A stretch of 8,987 nucleotides of DNA from Nocardioidaceae bacterium (GCA_013696365.1 JACCYS010000322.1:1-8987), one strand, 5' to 3'; shown: positions 1-6,101, numbered from the stretch's first letter. Translations and numbers: made by a program. Notes: generated from the sequence alone by a model not told the origin.

Positions 1-432
1 GGGTCGGCGGCGGTACGCGGCGCTGGCGTGCGGGTCGTCGTCGACAACTCAGCCGACGGCAAGCCCGAGGGCGAGGTCTTGGACACCGATCTGCAGCAGC
101 TGGTCAACGGTCTATGGCAGGCCGGTGCGCAGGCGGTCGCGGTGAACGGTCAGCGGCTCACCACCCTCAGCGCAATCCGGACCGCCGGGCAAGCCATCAC
201 GGTGAATTACCGATCCTTGTCACCGCCGTACGTCGTGTCGGCGATCGGCGACGGTGAGCGCTTGCCGGCGGGACTGCTGGAGACGGCCGCCGGACAGACC
301 TTCGCCGATCTGCGCAACAACTTTGGTGTCCGGTTCGAGGTGGAGGCCCGCGACGAACTCAGTCTGCCGGCGGGAAGCAGGCTGGTGCTCAATGTTGCCA
401 CCGAGCGATCCCAACCCGGGGGCCAGCAGTGA
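1..432 (+). CDS. DUF881 family protein, C-terminal part (5' truncated by the window edge)
   Basis: The reading frame is open from base 1 to a TGA at 430-432, giving 143 codons, so the true start lies upstream. The visible part begins at the GAGVRVVVDN segment, which corresponds to GPGVTITIED of the complete DUF881 protein at 754-1488. Both copies later share a PPYVV/APYVV stretch followed by IGD, so they are paralogues. The N-terminal membrane helix and coiled coil expected for this family are off-window. DUF881 proteins are single-pass envelope proteins of unknown biochemical function in Gram-positive bacteria, and in actinobacteria a pair of them usually flanks sbp. The stop overlaps the sbp start by 4 bp (GTGA), which implies translational coupling. 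A GTG at 28 is internal and is not a real start. Confidence 0.93.
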   Translation, partial: GSAAVRGAGVRVVVDNSADGKPEGEVLDTDLQQLVNGLWQAGAQAVAVNGQRLTTLSAIRTAGQAITVNYRSLSPPYVVSAIGDGERLPAGLLETAAGQTFADLRNNFGVRFEVEARDELSLPAGSRLVLNVATERSQPGGQQ

Positions 433-761
433 TCGCGCTGCTGGGGCTGGTTGCGGGGATCGTCTTCGGTCTCATCGTGGAGCCGAGCGTGCCGGGTGCC
501 TTGCAGCCCTATCTGCCGATCGCGGTCGTCGCTGCACTGGATGCCACATTTGGTGCACTGCGCGCCTTCCTCGACGGGGTGTTCAACGAGCGAGTGTTCG
601 TGATCTCGTTCGTGTCCAACGTGATTGTTGCCGCCTTGATCGTCTACCTCGGCGACCAGCTCGGCGTCGGCAGCCAGCTGTCCACCGGGGTGGTGGTGGT
701 GCTCGGCATCCGGATCTTCTCCAACGTGGCCGCCATCAGGCGCAGGTTGTTGCATGCCTGA
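429..761 (+). CDS. sbp: Small basic protein (Sbp, DUF1290), three-helix membrane protein
   Basis: This 110-residue protein is almost wholly hydrophobic. Three membrane segments can be drawn at about residues 2-20, 28-48 and 57-75, followed by a further hydrophobic stretch at about 85-98 and a basic tail (RRRLLHA). Length and order match the small basic protein family found between two DUF881 genes in actinobacteria and near division genes in other Gram-positives. The GTG start overlaps the upstream stop by 4 bp, and the gene runs 8 bp into the next start, so the three genes are one translationally coupled unit. There is only a weak G-rich stretch upstream (about 418-423), consistent with start by coupling. 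The function is not established; a role at the membrane with the two DUF881 proteins is inferred from fixed gene order. Confidence 0.92.
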   Translation: MIALLGLVAGIVFGLIVEPSVPGALQPYLPIAVVAALDATFGALRAFLDGVFNERVFVISFVSNVIVAALIVYLGDQLGVGSQLSTGVVVVLGIRIFSNVAAIRRRLLHA

Positions 762-1488
762 CCGCCCGCTCGACCGGGTGCGCCGCGGCTTCGCGGCACG
801 GCCCAGCCGTAACCAGGCAGTGGTCGCGGTGCTGCTCGCCCTGCTGGGCTTCGCCGGCACGGTGCAGGTCAGCGAGGTGCGCTCCGACGATGCCTACGTC
901 GGCACCAGGCGCGATGACCTCGTCCAACTGCTGCAGTCGCTGTCGGTCGCGCAGACTCGCGCCTCCGACCAGCTGGCCGAGCTGGAGCAGACCCGGGACG
1001 CGTTGCAACTCAGCAGCCAACAGCGGCAGGTGGCACTCGAGGAGTCTCAGGACCGGCTGGAAGCGTTGCGGTTGCTGTCCGGGCGCAGCTCCGCCATCGG
1101 GCCGGGTGTGACCATCACAATCGAGGACCCGGACGGCACCGTCGCGGCAGCAACGCTGTTGAACGCCATCGAGGAACTCCGAGATTCCGGGGCGGAGGCC
1201 ATCGAGATCAATGACAGCGCCCGAGTGGTGGCACAGACCTGGTTCGCCGATGGCGCGGACCCCGCCGACGCCACCCTGGTCGTCGACAGCCGGGCCGTGT
1301 CTGCGCCCTACGTGGTGGAGGTCATCGGAGACCCCGACACGTTGGCCGAGGCGGTCGCCTTCCCCGGCGGCCTCACCGACGAGGTGGAGGCGCTGGGCGG
1401 TACCGTCACCATCGCCAAGTCCGATGAGCTGCAGGTCGAGTCACTCGCCCCCGAGCGAGCGGTGACCTTCGGCCAGCCGATCACCTGA
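754..1488 (+). CDS. DUF881 family membrane protein (complete second copy)
   Basis: The 244-residue product has a basic N-terminus (residues 1-20, many Arg), one membrane helix at about 21-39, a predicted coiled coil at about 50-108 rich in Gln, Glu and Leu, and then the globular DUF881 domain beginning at GPGVTITIED (about 116-125). The basic residues before the helix predict an N-in topology with the domain outside the membrane. The ATG lies 8 bp inside the end of sbp, with an AGG-containing purine stretch upstream. Synteny places it as the counterpart of M. tuberculosis Rv1825 (from memory). No catalytic motif is visible. In the Gram-positive literature such proteins are discussed as envelope or division-associated, but the precise role is unknown. 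gcvH follows after only 12 bp and is probably co-transcribed. Confidence 0.94.
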   Translation: MPDRPLDRVRRGFAARPSRNQAVVAVLLALLGFAGTVQVSEVRSDDAYVGTRRDDLVQLLQSLSVAQTRASDQLAELEQTRDALQLSSQQRQVALEESQDRLEALRLLSGRSSAIGPGVTITIEDPDGTVAAATLLNAIEELRDSGAEAIEINDSARVVAQTWFADGADPADATLVVDSRAVSAPYVVEVIGDPDTLAEAVAFPGGLTDEVEALGGTVTIAKSDELQVESLAPERAVTFGQPIT

Positions 1489-1500
1489 CGGAGGAGCGCC

Positions 1501-1896
1501 GTGATCCCCGACGAGCTGTACTACACCCCTGAGCACGAGTGGATCCGCGTCGACAGCCGCGGCGAGGATGACGGGGCGGTGGTCACCATAGGTATCACCG
1601 ACTTCGCTCAAGACGCGCTGGGCGACATCGTCTATGTCTCTTTGCCCGAGCCCGGTGAGACCCTCGCGCAGGGAGCGTCGGTCGGCGAGCTCGAGTCGAC
1701 TAAATCTGTCAGCGACCTGTACGCCCCGCTCGCAGGCAGCGTGCTGGCCCGCAACGAGCAACTGGACCAGGCACCCGAGTTGGTCAACTCGGACCCGTAC
1801 GGCGAGGGGTGGCTGCTGCGCATCGAGCTGGAAAGCGAGACAGGTCTTAGCGACCTGCTCGACGCGCAGGGGTATCAGGCGCAGGTGGCCTCCTGA
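1501..1896 (+). CDS. gcvH: Glycine cleavage system H protein (lipoyl carrier)
   Basis: H protein carries the aminomethyl group on a lipoyl arm between P protein (GcvP), T protein and dihydrolipoamide dehydrogenase in the cytosol. The 131-residue product has the family features in order: YTPEHEWIRV near the N-terminus, GITDFAQDALGDIV at 31-44, the lipoylation site ESTKS with acceptor Lys68, and the C-terminal NSDPYGEGWLLRI segment. ESTKS rather than ESVKA is a common actinobacterial variant. The start is GTG, set by a strong Shine-Dalgarno (GGAGG, 1490-1494) six bases upstream and by homologue length. It appears to be the last gene of the DUF881-sbp operon. No riboswitch precedes it, unlike gcvP at 6370. 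gcvT is absent from the window. Confidence 0.98.
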   Translation: MIPDELYYTPEHEWIRVDSRGEDDGAVVTIGITDFAQDALGDIVYVSLPEPGETLAQGASVGELESTKSVSDLYAPLAGSVLARNEQLDQAPELVNSDPYGEGWLLRIELESETGLSDLLDAQGYQAQVAS

Positions 1897-1932
1897 ACAC
1901 TGGACGCTGAAGTTCCCCGCCGATCTGGACGA

Positions 1933-1952
1933 TTCGTGTTGGTGCACACGAA
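1933..1952. repeat. 7-bp perfect inverted repeat in the gcvH–FHA gap
   Basis: TTCGTGT (1933-1939) and ACACGAA (1946-1952) are exact reverse complements separated by six bases. The element starts 37 bp after the gcvH stop. No T-rich run follows, so a classical intrinsic terminator is unlikely. It overlaps the proposed -35 hexamer of the FHA gene, so an operator is the other reading. Either role is inference. Confidence 0.4.
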
Positions 1953-1968
1953 CGCCGCGGAGTAGTTT
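1939..1968 (+). promoter_or_regulatory. Candidate promoter of the FHA–ftsR–BFN group
   Basis: TTGGTG (1939-1944) and TAGTTT (1963-1968) are separated by 18 bases. The -10 fits the TANNNT pattern of actinobacterial housekeeping promoters and the -35 keeps TTG. The predicted start is near 1975, giving a leader of about 70 bases. A TTGACC at 2010-2015 has no acceptable -10 at a suitable distance. No other pair in this gap looked better. Confidence 0.4.
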
Positions 1969-2046
1969 CCTCCCACCATCAACGTGAAGTGACGCTTGAG
2001 GGTAGGTTCTTGACCGACTGCCGGTTCACCCGTCGAGGAGTCCCCG

Positions 2047-2571
2047 ATGCCGTTCTGTACCGAGTGCGGGCATGACAACCCGCCGACCGCGCGCTTCTGC
2101 TCACAATGCGGTCACCGACTCGTGACGCCCGAAGCTGAGCATGAGTCGGTCGATGCGACATCAACGATCACGCTGGGCCCGCTGGAGTCCGACACCGGGG
2201 CCGAAGGCGGCGAGCTCAATGCCGATGACGTTGCTGCGCTCGACGGACTTCCCCCTGGGCATGCCTTGTTGCTGGTGCAGCGCGGCCCGAGCGCCGGCAG
2301 CAGGTTCTTGTTGGACACCGAGGAGGTGTCCGCCGGCCGGCACCCCGACAGCGACATCTTCCTCGACGACGTCACGGTCTCGCGCCGGCATGCTGTCTTC
2401 CGCCGCGGTGATACCGGCTATCGGGTCGCCGATGTGGGCAGCCTGAACGGTACGTACGTAAACCGGGACAGGATCGACGAGATCGTGTTGAACGGTGGCG
2501 ACGAGGTCCAGGTCGGCAAGTACCGGCTTGTCTACTATCCCAGCGCCGACGACGCCGGGCGGGTGCGGTGA
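2047..2571 (+). CDS. Zinc-ribbon and FHA domain protein (GarA/OdhI-like)
   Basis: FHA proteins of this group bind and inhibit 2-oxoglutarate dehydrogenase and adjust glutamate enzymes; phosphorylation of an N-terminal threonine by Ser/Thr kinases makes the protein bind its own tail and release the targets. The 174-residue product has a four-cysteine zinc ribbon (Cys4, Cys7, Cys18, Cys21), an acidic linker containing DATSTITL at 36-43 that aligns with the ETTSVF-type motif, and an FHA domain at about 72-165. The FHA phosphopeptide-binding residues are present: Gly97-Arg98, Ser112, Arg113-Arg114, His115 and Asn134-Gly135. M. tuberculosis GarA and corynebacterial OdhI lack the ribbon, but many other actinobacteria have it. 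Only one of the paired threonines is present (Thr38; Ala37 replaces the other). The start is fixed by GAGGAG at 2035-2040, six bases upstream. The stop overlaps the next gene by 4 bp. Confidence 0.93.
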   Translation: MPFCTECGHDNPPTARFCSQCGHRLVTPEAEHESVDATSTITLGPLESDTGAEGGELNADDVAALDGLPPGHALLLVQRGPSAGSRFLLDTEEVSAGRHPDSDIFLDDVTVSRRHAVFRRGDTGYRVADVGSLNGTYVNRDRIDEIVLNGGDEVQVGKYRLVYYPSADDAGRVR

Positions 2572-3305
2572 CCTCGTCGGTTTCCGCTTCGAGCGCACGG
2601 CTGAGCATCGGGGAGGTGCTCGGGCGACTACGCCCGGACTTCCCCGACGTTTCTATTTCCAAGATTCGTTACCTGGAGTCCGAGGGTCTTGTCGAGCCCG
2701 AGCGAACCCCAGCGGGCTATCGCAAGTTCTCCAACCGTGACGTCGAACGACTGCGCTACATCCTGACCGCACAGCGGGAGAACTACTACCCGCTCAAAGT
2801 GATCCGTGAGCACCTCGATGCGATCGACCGCGGGTTGCACCCACCGGCGTCGGCAAACCCGGACGCTGCAGCGCCCAAGCCCCGAGCCCCACAGGTCGTG
2901 CTCGCCCACGACCCCTCCGATCCCGACCGCGGCGCGCAGGCCAACCTGCGGTTGTCCCGCGCGGAGCTCCGCGACTCGGCGCGCGTGTCCGACGAGTTGT
3001 TGGCCCAACTGGAGTCCTTCGGCCTGCTGCGTCCGTCAGCGGCCGGACACTATGACGCGACCGCGCTGCTGGTCGCGACCACCGCTGGCGAGCTCGCGGC
3101 CTACGGCGTGGAACCCCGCCACCTCCGTTCTGTGCAGACCTCGGCCAACCGCGAGATCGACCTCCTTCAGCAGGTGGTGTCGCCGATGCGCCGTCAGCGA
3201 GACGCCGGCGCCGAAGCCCGTGCGGAGCAGACTGCACGTGAGCTGGCCAGCTTGGTCCTCAGGCTGCACACCACGCTCGTCCGGGCCGGCGTCGGCCGCA
3301 CCTGA
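2568..3305 (+). CDS. ftsR: MerR-family transcriptional regulator, FtsR type
   Basis: This is a DNA-binding regulator of 245 residues. The MerR helix-turn-helix lies at about 12-87, with SIGEVLGRLRPDFPDVSISK, RYLESEGLVEP and GYRKFS as recognition-region signatures. A Pro/Ala-rich linker follows at about 91-125. A C-terminal domain (127-240) resembles a second winged helix (LSRAELRDSARVSDELLAQL) and ends in helices. The arrangement matches Corynebacterium glutamicum FtsR, an activator of ftsZ, and M. tuberculosis Rv1828. It has no metal-binding cysteines, so it is not a classical metal-sensing MerR. The GTG start overlaps the FHA stop (GTGA), so the two proteins are translationally coupled. The target being ftsZ is inferred from relatives; ftsZ is not in the window. 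Confidence 0.93.
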   Translation: MTSSVSASSARLSIGEVLGRLRPDFPDVSISKIRYLESEGLVEPERTPAGYRKFSNRDVERLRYILTAQRENYYPLKVIREHLDAIDRGLHPPASANPDAAAPKPRAPQVVLAHDPSDPDRGAQANLRLSRAELRDSARVSDELLAQLESFGLLRPSAAGHYDATALLVATTAGELAAYGVEPRHLRSVQTSANREIDLLQQVVSPMRRQRDAGAEARAEQTARELASLVLRLHTTLVRAGVGRT

Positions 3306-3336
3306 GCGCAGGTCTGTGCCAGGCCGGACGCGAGGG

Positions 3337-3342
3337 TACTGT
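3337..3342 (+). promoter_or_regulatory. Possible -10 element for a leaderless BFN transcript
   Basis: TACTGT fits the TANNNT pattern, and its last base is seven bases before the ATG at 3350, the spacing expected for a leaderless mRNA. No convincing -35 was found. The same bases overlap the alternative GTG start at 3341, so the site and that start compete as explanations. Confidence 0.25.
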
Positions 3343-3349
3343 GACCAAC

Positions 3350-3820
3350 ATGAGGGAACTGGACGTCGTTGGCGTACGGGTCGAGCAGCCAACAAACCAG
3401 CCCCTTGTGCTGCTGCGCGAGGTGGACGGCGGTCGCTACCTGCCGATTTGGATCGGTGCTGGAGAGGCGACTGCGATCGCTTTCGCCCAGCAGGGGGTCA
3501 CCCCGCCGCGTCCGCTTACTCACGACCTGATGCGTGATCTGGTCGGCGCACTCGGCCGCGAGCTGACCGAAGTGCGGATCACCGAGGTGAAGGACGGCGT
3601 CTATTACGCGCAGCTGGTCTTCGACGAGGGCACCGAGGTGAGCGCCCGGCCGTCTGACTCCATCGCTCTGGCGCTGCGCACCGGCTCGCGGATCGTCTGC
3701 GACGAGACGGTGCTGGATACAGCCGGCCTAGCGGTGCCGGAAGAGGAGGAGGCCGAGGTGGAGAAGTTTCGCGAGTTTCTCGACCAGGTGACCCCGGAGG
3801 ACTTCCACCCTGGCGGGTGA
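3350..3820 (+). CDS. Bifunctional nuclease family (BFN/DUF151) protein
   Basis: The 156-residue product begins MRELDVVGVRVEQ and has the family core RYLPIWIGAGEATAIAFAQQ, then PRPLTHDLMRDLVGALG, then SARPSDSIALALR, and an acidic C-terminal tail ending EVEKFREFLDQVTPEDF. It is the counterpart of M. tuberculosis Rv1829 by sequence and position. The family is named after a plant protein reported to have RNase and DNase activity; bacterial members are poorly characterised, so nuclease activity here is unproven. The UVR domain present in some family members is missing. I chose the ATG because related actinobacterial proteins begin at the same place. A GTG at 3341 would add three residues and has a GAGGG four bases upstream. 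It follows ftsR by 44 bp on the same strand. Confidence 0.92.
   Translation: MRELDVVGVRVEQPTNQPLVLLREVDGGRYLPIWIGAGEATAIAFAQQGVTPPRPLTHDLMRDLVGALGRELTEVRITEVKDGVYYAQLVFDEGTEVSARPSDSIALALRTGSRIVCDETVLDTAGLAVPEEEEAEVEKFREFLDQVTPEDFHPGG
3806..3819 (+). other. Short hairpin overlapping the BFN stop codon
   Basis: CACCC (3806-3810) and GGGTG (3815-3819) can pair around a TGGC loop at the very end of the gene. No T-run follows. It may mark the 3' end of the transcript or be chance in GC-rich DNA. Confidence 0.2.
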
Positions 3821-3841
3821 CAGCACCACAGCAAAGACAGT

Positions 3842-3853
3842 CTCAACCTCAAC
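3842..3853. repeat. Tandem hexamer CTCAAC x2 upstream of the second MerR gene
   Basis: Two exact copies of CTCAAC abut at 3842-3847 and 3848-3853, followed by TTTAGGG. The block is AT-richer than its surroundings, lies about 40 bp upstream of the proposed -35 and ends about 150 bp before the regulator's start. Position suggests a regulator binding site, possibly autoregulation. No binding data can be read from sequence. Confidence 0.4.
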
Positions 3854-3892
3854 TTTAGGGTCACGACACGGCGCGCGCGGACCTCGCGGTCA

Positions 3893-3922
3893 TTGACCAG
3901 TGCCCCTCCAGGTCCGTACCGT
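3893..3922 (+). promoter_or_regulatory. Candidate housekeeping promoter of the Rv1830-type MerR gene
   Basis: TTGACC (3893-3898) and TACCGT (3917-3922) are separated by 18 bases. Five of six bases match the TTGACA consensus and the -10 fits TANNNT. Transcription would start near 3929, leaving a leader of about 75 bases. This is the best-formed promoter in the window. The spacer is one base longer than the usual 17, which is worth noting because MerR proteins often act on lengthened spacers. Confidence 0.5.
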
Positions 3923-4004
3923 GGCAAGCCGAACACCGTCGATGTAACTTCGCCCGACGACTCTGGCGCAAACGGCGGTCGACCCAACGACTGTGGAGGT
4001 CGCG

Positions 4005-4616
4005 GTGGCAGGCACGCGGGACGATAGGCACGAGCGGTCCGCAGCAAGCGCCCGGGCCGCCGCTGAGGCTGCTCGGGTCGCCGGTGACCAGGGGTTGCTG
4101 TTCGACGATGACGTGTCCCCGTTGGCCAGCGATGTTGGGTTCCGCGGGCCGACCGCATGCAACGCGGCCGGCATCACCTATCGCCAGCTCGACTACTGGG
4201 CGCGGACCAAGTTGGTGGAGCCCACCGTGCGCGGGGCGACGGGCTCGGGGACCCAGCGGCTCTACTCCTTCCGCGACATCTTGCTGCTCAAGATCATCAA
4301 GCGGTTGCTCGAGGCTGGCGTCTCGCTGCAGCAGATCCGGACGGCGGTCGAGCACCTCCGCGAGCGTGGCACCGACGACCTGAGTCGGGTGACCCTGATG
4401 AGCGACGGGGCGAGTGTGTACGAGTGCCGCTCAGCTGACGAGGTCATCGACCTGTTGCAGGGTGGGCAAGGCGTCTTCGGGATCGCCATCGGCGGGGTGT
4501 GGCGAGAGATTGAGGGGACCCTGGCGGACCTGCCGAGCGAACGGGCTGACGACCCAGCCGACGAACACCGCGACGACGAGCTGGCCGCCCGTCGGCACGC
4601 CCGGCTCACTGGCTGA
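4005..4616 (+). CDS. MerR-family regulator, Rv1830 (ResR/McdR) type
   Basis: The product is a 203-residue DNA-binding protein. A poorly conserved N-terminus rich in Ala and Arg (1-27) is followed by DQGLLFDDD at 28-36 and a MerR domain at about 48-122, with GPTACNAAGITYRQLDYWAR, GSGTQRLYSFRDILLLKI and GVSLQQIRTAVEHLR. A short C-terminal domain contains SDGASVYECRSADEVIDLL and GGQGVFGIAIGG (about 133-164). These segments match M. tuberculosis Rv1830, reported as a growth and division regulator in which clinical mutations affect antibiotic recovery. The GTG at 4005 is preferred because GGAGG at 3995-3999 lies five bases upstream; a GTG at 3993 would add four residues but would include that ribosome-binding site. 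It is convergent with ppgK, with only 12 bp between the stops. Confidence 0.92.
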   Translation: MAGTRDDRHERSAASARAAAEAARVAGDQGLLFDDDVSPLASDVGFRGPTACNAAGITYRQLDYWARTKLVEPTVRGATGSGTQRLYSFRDILLLKIIKRLLEAGVSLQQIRTAVEHLRERGTDDLSRVTLMSDGASVYECRSADEVIDLLQGGQGVFGIAIGGVWREIEGTLADLPSERADDPADEHRDDELAARRHARLTG

Positions 4617-4618
4617 GC
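4604..4618. terminator. Weak hairpin at the convergent MerR/ppgK junction
   Basis: GCTCA (4604-4608) and TGAGC (4614-4618) can pair around a five-base loop over the end of the MerR gene. There is no T-run on either strand, and the two stop codons are only 12 bp apart. If transcription stops here in both directions, this is the only structure I can see for it. Confidence 0.2.
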
Positions 4619-4628
4619 ACGACGGGCC

Positions 4629-5384
4629 TCACTGGTTGCTGGCCATCCAGGCTGCGCCGATGATGCCCGCAGCGTTGCCAAGTTGCGCGGGCACAACCGG
4701 GGCACGCAGGTGCAGCAACGGCAGATAGCGGTCCGACTTCTTGGACACACCGCCACCTATGACGATCAGGTCAGGCCACAACAGGTCCTCGACGTGGGCG
4801 AAGTAGCGCTGTAGACGCTCGGCCCAGTCCTCCCAGGAGAGGTCTTCGGTATCGCGAGCGTTCGACGACGCACGTGTCTCGGCGTCCACGCCGTCCAGCT
4901 CGAGGTGGCCGAGCTCACTGTTCGGGATCAAGGCTCCAGAGCTGAGCAGCGCAGAGCCGATGCCGGTGCCGAGGGTGGCCACCAGCACCAGCCCGTCAAC
5001 GTTTCGGCCGGCCCCATAGTGCAACTCGCCCACACCGGCGGCGTCGGCATCATTGAGCACCACCACAGACCGGCCGAGGCGCTGCTCCAGCAGGGCGACC
5101 GCGTCAGTACCGACCCACGACTTGTCGATGTTGGCTGCTGTTCGGACGATGCCTCTGGACACCACGGCGGGCACGGTGACCCCGATGGAAGCGTCACCGG
5201 TCTCCTTTGCGAAGTGCTCGGCGATCTCAGCGACCACGTCGGCCACCGCGTCCGGGGTGGACTCGTCGGGGGTGGGAATCCGCAGTCGCTCGTCAGCGAA
5301 CTCCCCGGCGTCGAGATCAACCGGCGCCCCCTTGATCCCGCTGCCGCCGATGTCGATACCCAGCGGATGTCCCGTCTTGGCCAT
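4629..5384 (-). CDS. ppgK: Polyphosphate glucokinase (ROK family)
   Basis: The enzyme phosphorylates glucose to glucose-6-phosphate in the cytosol using inorganic polyphosphate, and often ATP. The 251-residue product has the ROK/ASKHA motifs in order: phosphate-1 loop LGIDIGGSGIKG (about 8-19), catalytic Asp112 in LNDADAAG, phosphate-2 loop LGTGIGS (138-144), the glucose-binding NSELGH (155-160), and IGGGVSKKSD (209-218), typical of the PPGK subgroup. Length is normal for this subgroup. The zinc-binding cysteine cluster of ROK repressors and many bacterial glucokinases is absent, as expected for PPGK. The ATG at 5384 is chosen because GAGGAG lies eight bases upstream and homologues begin there; an ATG at 5417 would add 11 residues. 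It lies 75 bp downstream of a HAD phosphatase gene on the same strand. Confidence 0.96.
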   Translation of the reverse strand: MAKTGHPLGIDIGGSGIKGAPVDLDAGEFADERLRIPTPDESTPDAVADVVAEIAEHFAKETGDASIGVTVPAVVSRGIVRTAANIDKSWVGTDAVALLEQRLGRSVVVLNDADAAGVGELHYGAGRNVDGLVLVATLGTGIGSALLSSGALIPNSELGHLELDGVDAETRASSNARDTEDLSWEDWAERLQRYFAHVEDLLWPDLIVIGGGVSKKSDRYLPLLHLRAPVVPAQLGNAAGIIGAAWMASNQ

Positions 5385-5450
5385 GATCGATGCTCCTCGC
5401 CGTCGTCGGTGCGACATTGTGCCCTGCGCGCGGAGGCCGCGTCAGCAGTC

Positions 5451-5471
5451 GAGTCACCATCAATGTGACTC
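5451..5471. repeat. 21-bp perfect dyad at the HAD stop, upstream of ppgK
   Basis: GAGTCAC (5451-5457) and GTGACTC (5465-5471) are exact reverse complements with a seven-base spacer. The centre falls on the HAD stop codon (5460-5462), and the element ends about 67 bp upstream of the ppgK ATG. Neither strand shows a T-run after it. It could be a bipartite operator for ppgK or an intercistronic hairpin. A weak promoter-like pair on the - strand (CTGACG and CACAAT, 18 apart, about 5414-5443) lies between it and ppgK. Confidence 0.5.
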
Positions 5472-6101
5472 AAACCGCAGAGTGCCGTCGGCCCAGCGCA
5501 GTCGGCTGAGGTCGTTGACCACAACATCGGCCCCAGTGTCGGCGACGGTCGAGCCCACACCGATCACACCAGACACCCCAGCTGCCCGGGCGGCCTCGAT
5601 GCCTGCCGGGCTGTCCTCCAGCACAACGGCATCACCGGGGCGTACGCCCAGCGCGGCCGCAGCCTGCAAATATCCCTCCGGCGCCGGCTTGCCGGCTGCC
5701 ACAGTGTCCCCGGTGATCAACACCGCCGGCGGGAGTATCCCGGCGGCGGCCAATCGGGCGAGCGCCAACGCCTGCGAACCAGAGGTGACGATGGCGCGGG
5801 CACTGTCGGGAATGCTCTCAATCAGGCGGGTGGCGCCCGCGACGGCCGACACCGACGCGGCGTCGTCAAGCTCGAGGGCGTTGATAGTGGCCAGCCCCCG
5901 CTCCCGGTCAGCTGGTGACAGCAGGTCGGCCACCGAGTCTTGCGCTCGGCGACCCAGCGTTGAGCGCGGCACTGTGACCGGGTCCAGGCCGTACATATCG
6001 GCCCACCTCCGCCACGCCCGTTCAACGCTGGCTTCGGAGTTGACCAGCACCCCATCGCAGTCGAACAACACGGCTCGACAGGTCAGCTCAGTGGTTGGCA
6101 C
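5460..6101 (-). CDS. HAD-superfamily (subfamily IA) phosphatase, probably sugar-phosphate
   Basis: This is a cytosolic Mg-dependent phosphohydrolase of 213 residues. All four HAD motifs are visible: motif I DCDGV with nucleophile Asp14 and acid Asp16, motif II TSGS (Thr106), motif III Lys138 in GKPAPEGYL, and motif IV LEDSPAGIEAA (Glu162, Asp163). A helical C1 cap lies between motifs I and II. The motif IV wording and cap type are those of the beta-phosphoglucomutase / sugar-phosphatase group. Nothing seen here decides between phosphatase and phosphomutase, nor the substrate. Context with ppgK suggests a hexose phosphate, which is inference. The GTG at 6101 is preferred, with AGGA seven bases upstream; a TTG at 6146 would add 15 poorly conserved residues and reach into the gcvP promoter region. 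It probably precedes ppgK in one transcript. Confidence 0.9.
   Translation of the reverse strand: MPTTELTCRAVLFDCDGVLVNSEASVERAWRRWADMYGLDPVTVPRSTLGRRAQDSVADLLSPADRERGLATINALELDDAASVSAVAGATRLIESIPDSARAIVTSGSQALALARLAAAGILPPAVLITGDTVAAGKPAPEGYLQAAAALGVRPGDAVVLEDSPAGIEAARAAGVSGVIGVGSTVADTGADVVVNDLSRLRWADGTLRFESH

Noticed and set aside
254..1111. A 285-codon + strand frame over the DUF881–sbp–DUF881 genes
   Set aside because: It is Arg/Cys/Pro-rich and spans three well-supported genes in other frames; it is a shadow.
1438..1444. A GAGTCAC inside the second DUF881 gene matching one arm of the HAD/ppgK dyad
   Set aside because: It has no mate at the seven-base spacing and lies in coding sequence; a single heptamer is chance.
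2010..2015. TTGACC as the -35 of the FHA gene
   Set aside because: No TANNNT element lies 16-19 bases downstream; that distance falls on the ribosome-binding site.
2806..3537. A 243-codon + strand frame over ftsR and the BFN gene
   Set aside because: It crosses two real genes out of frame and has a composition typical of shifted reading of GC-rich coding DNA.
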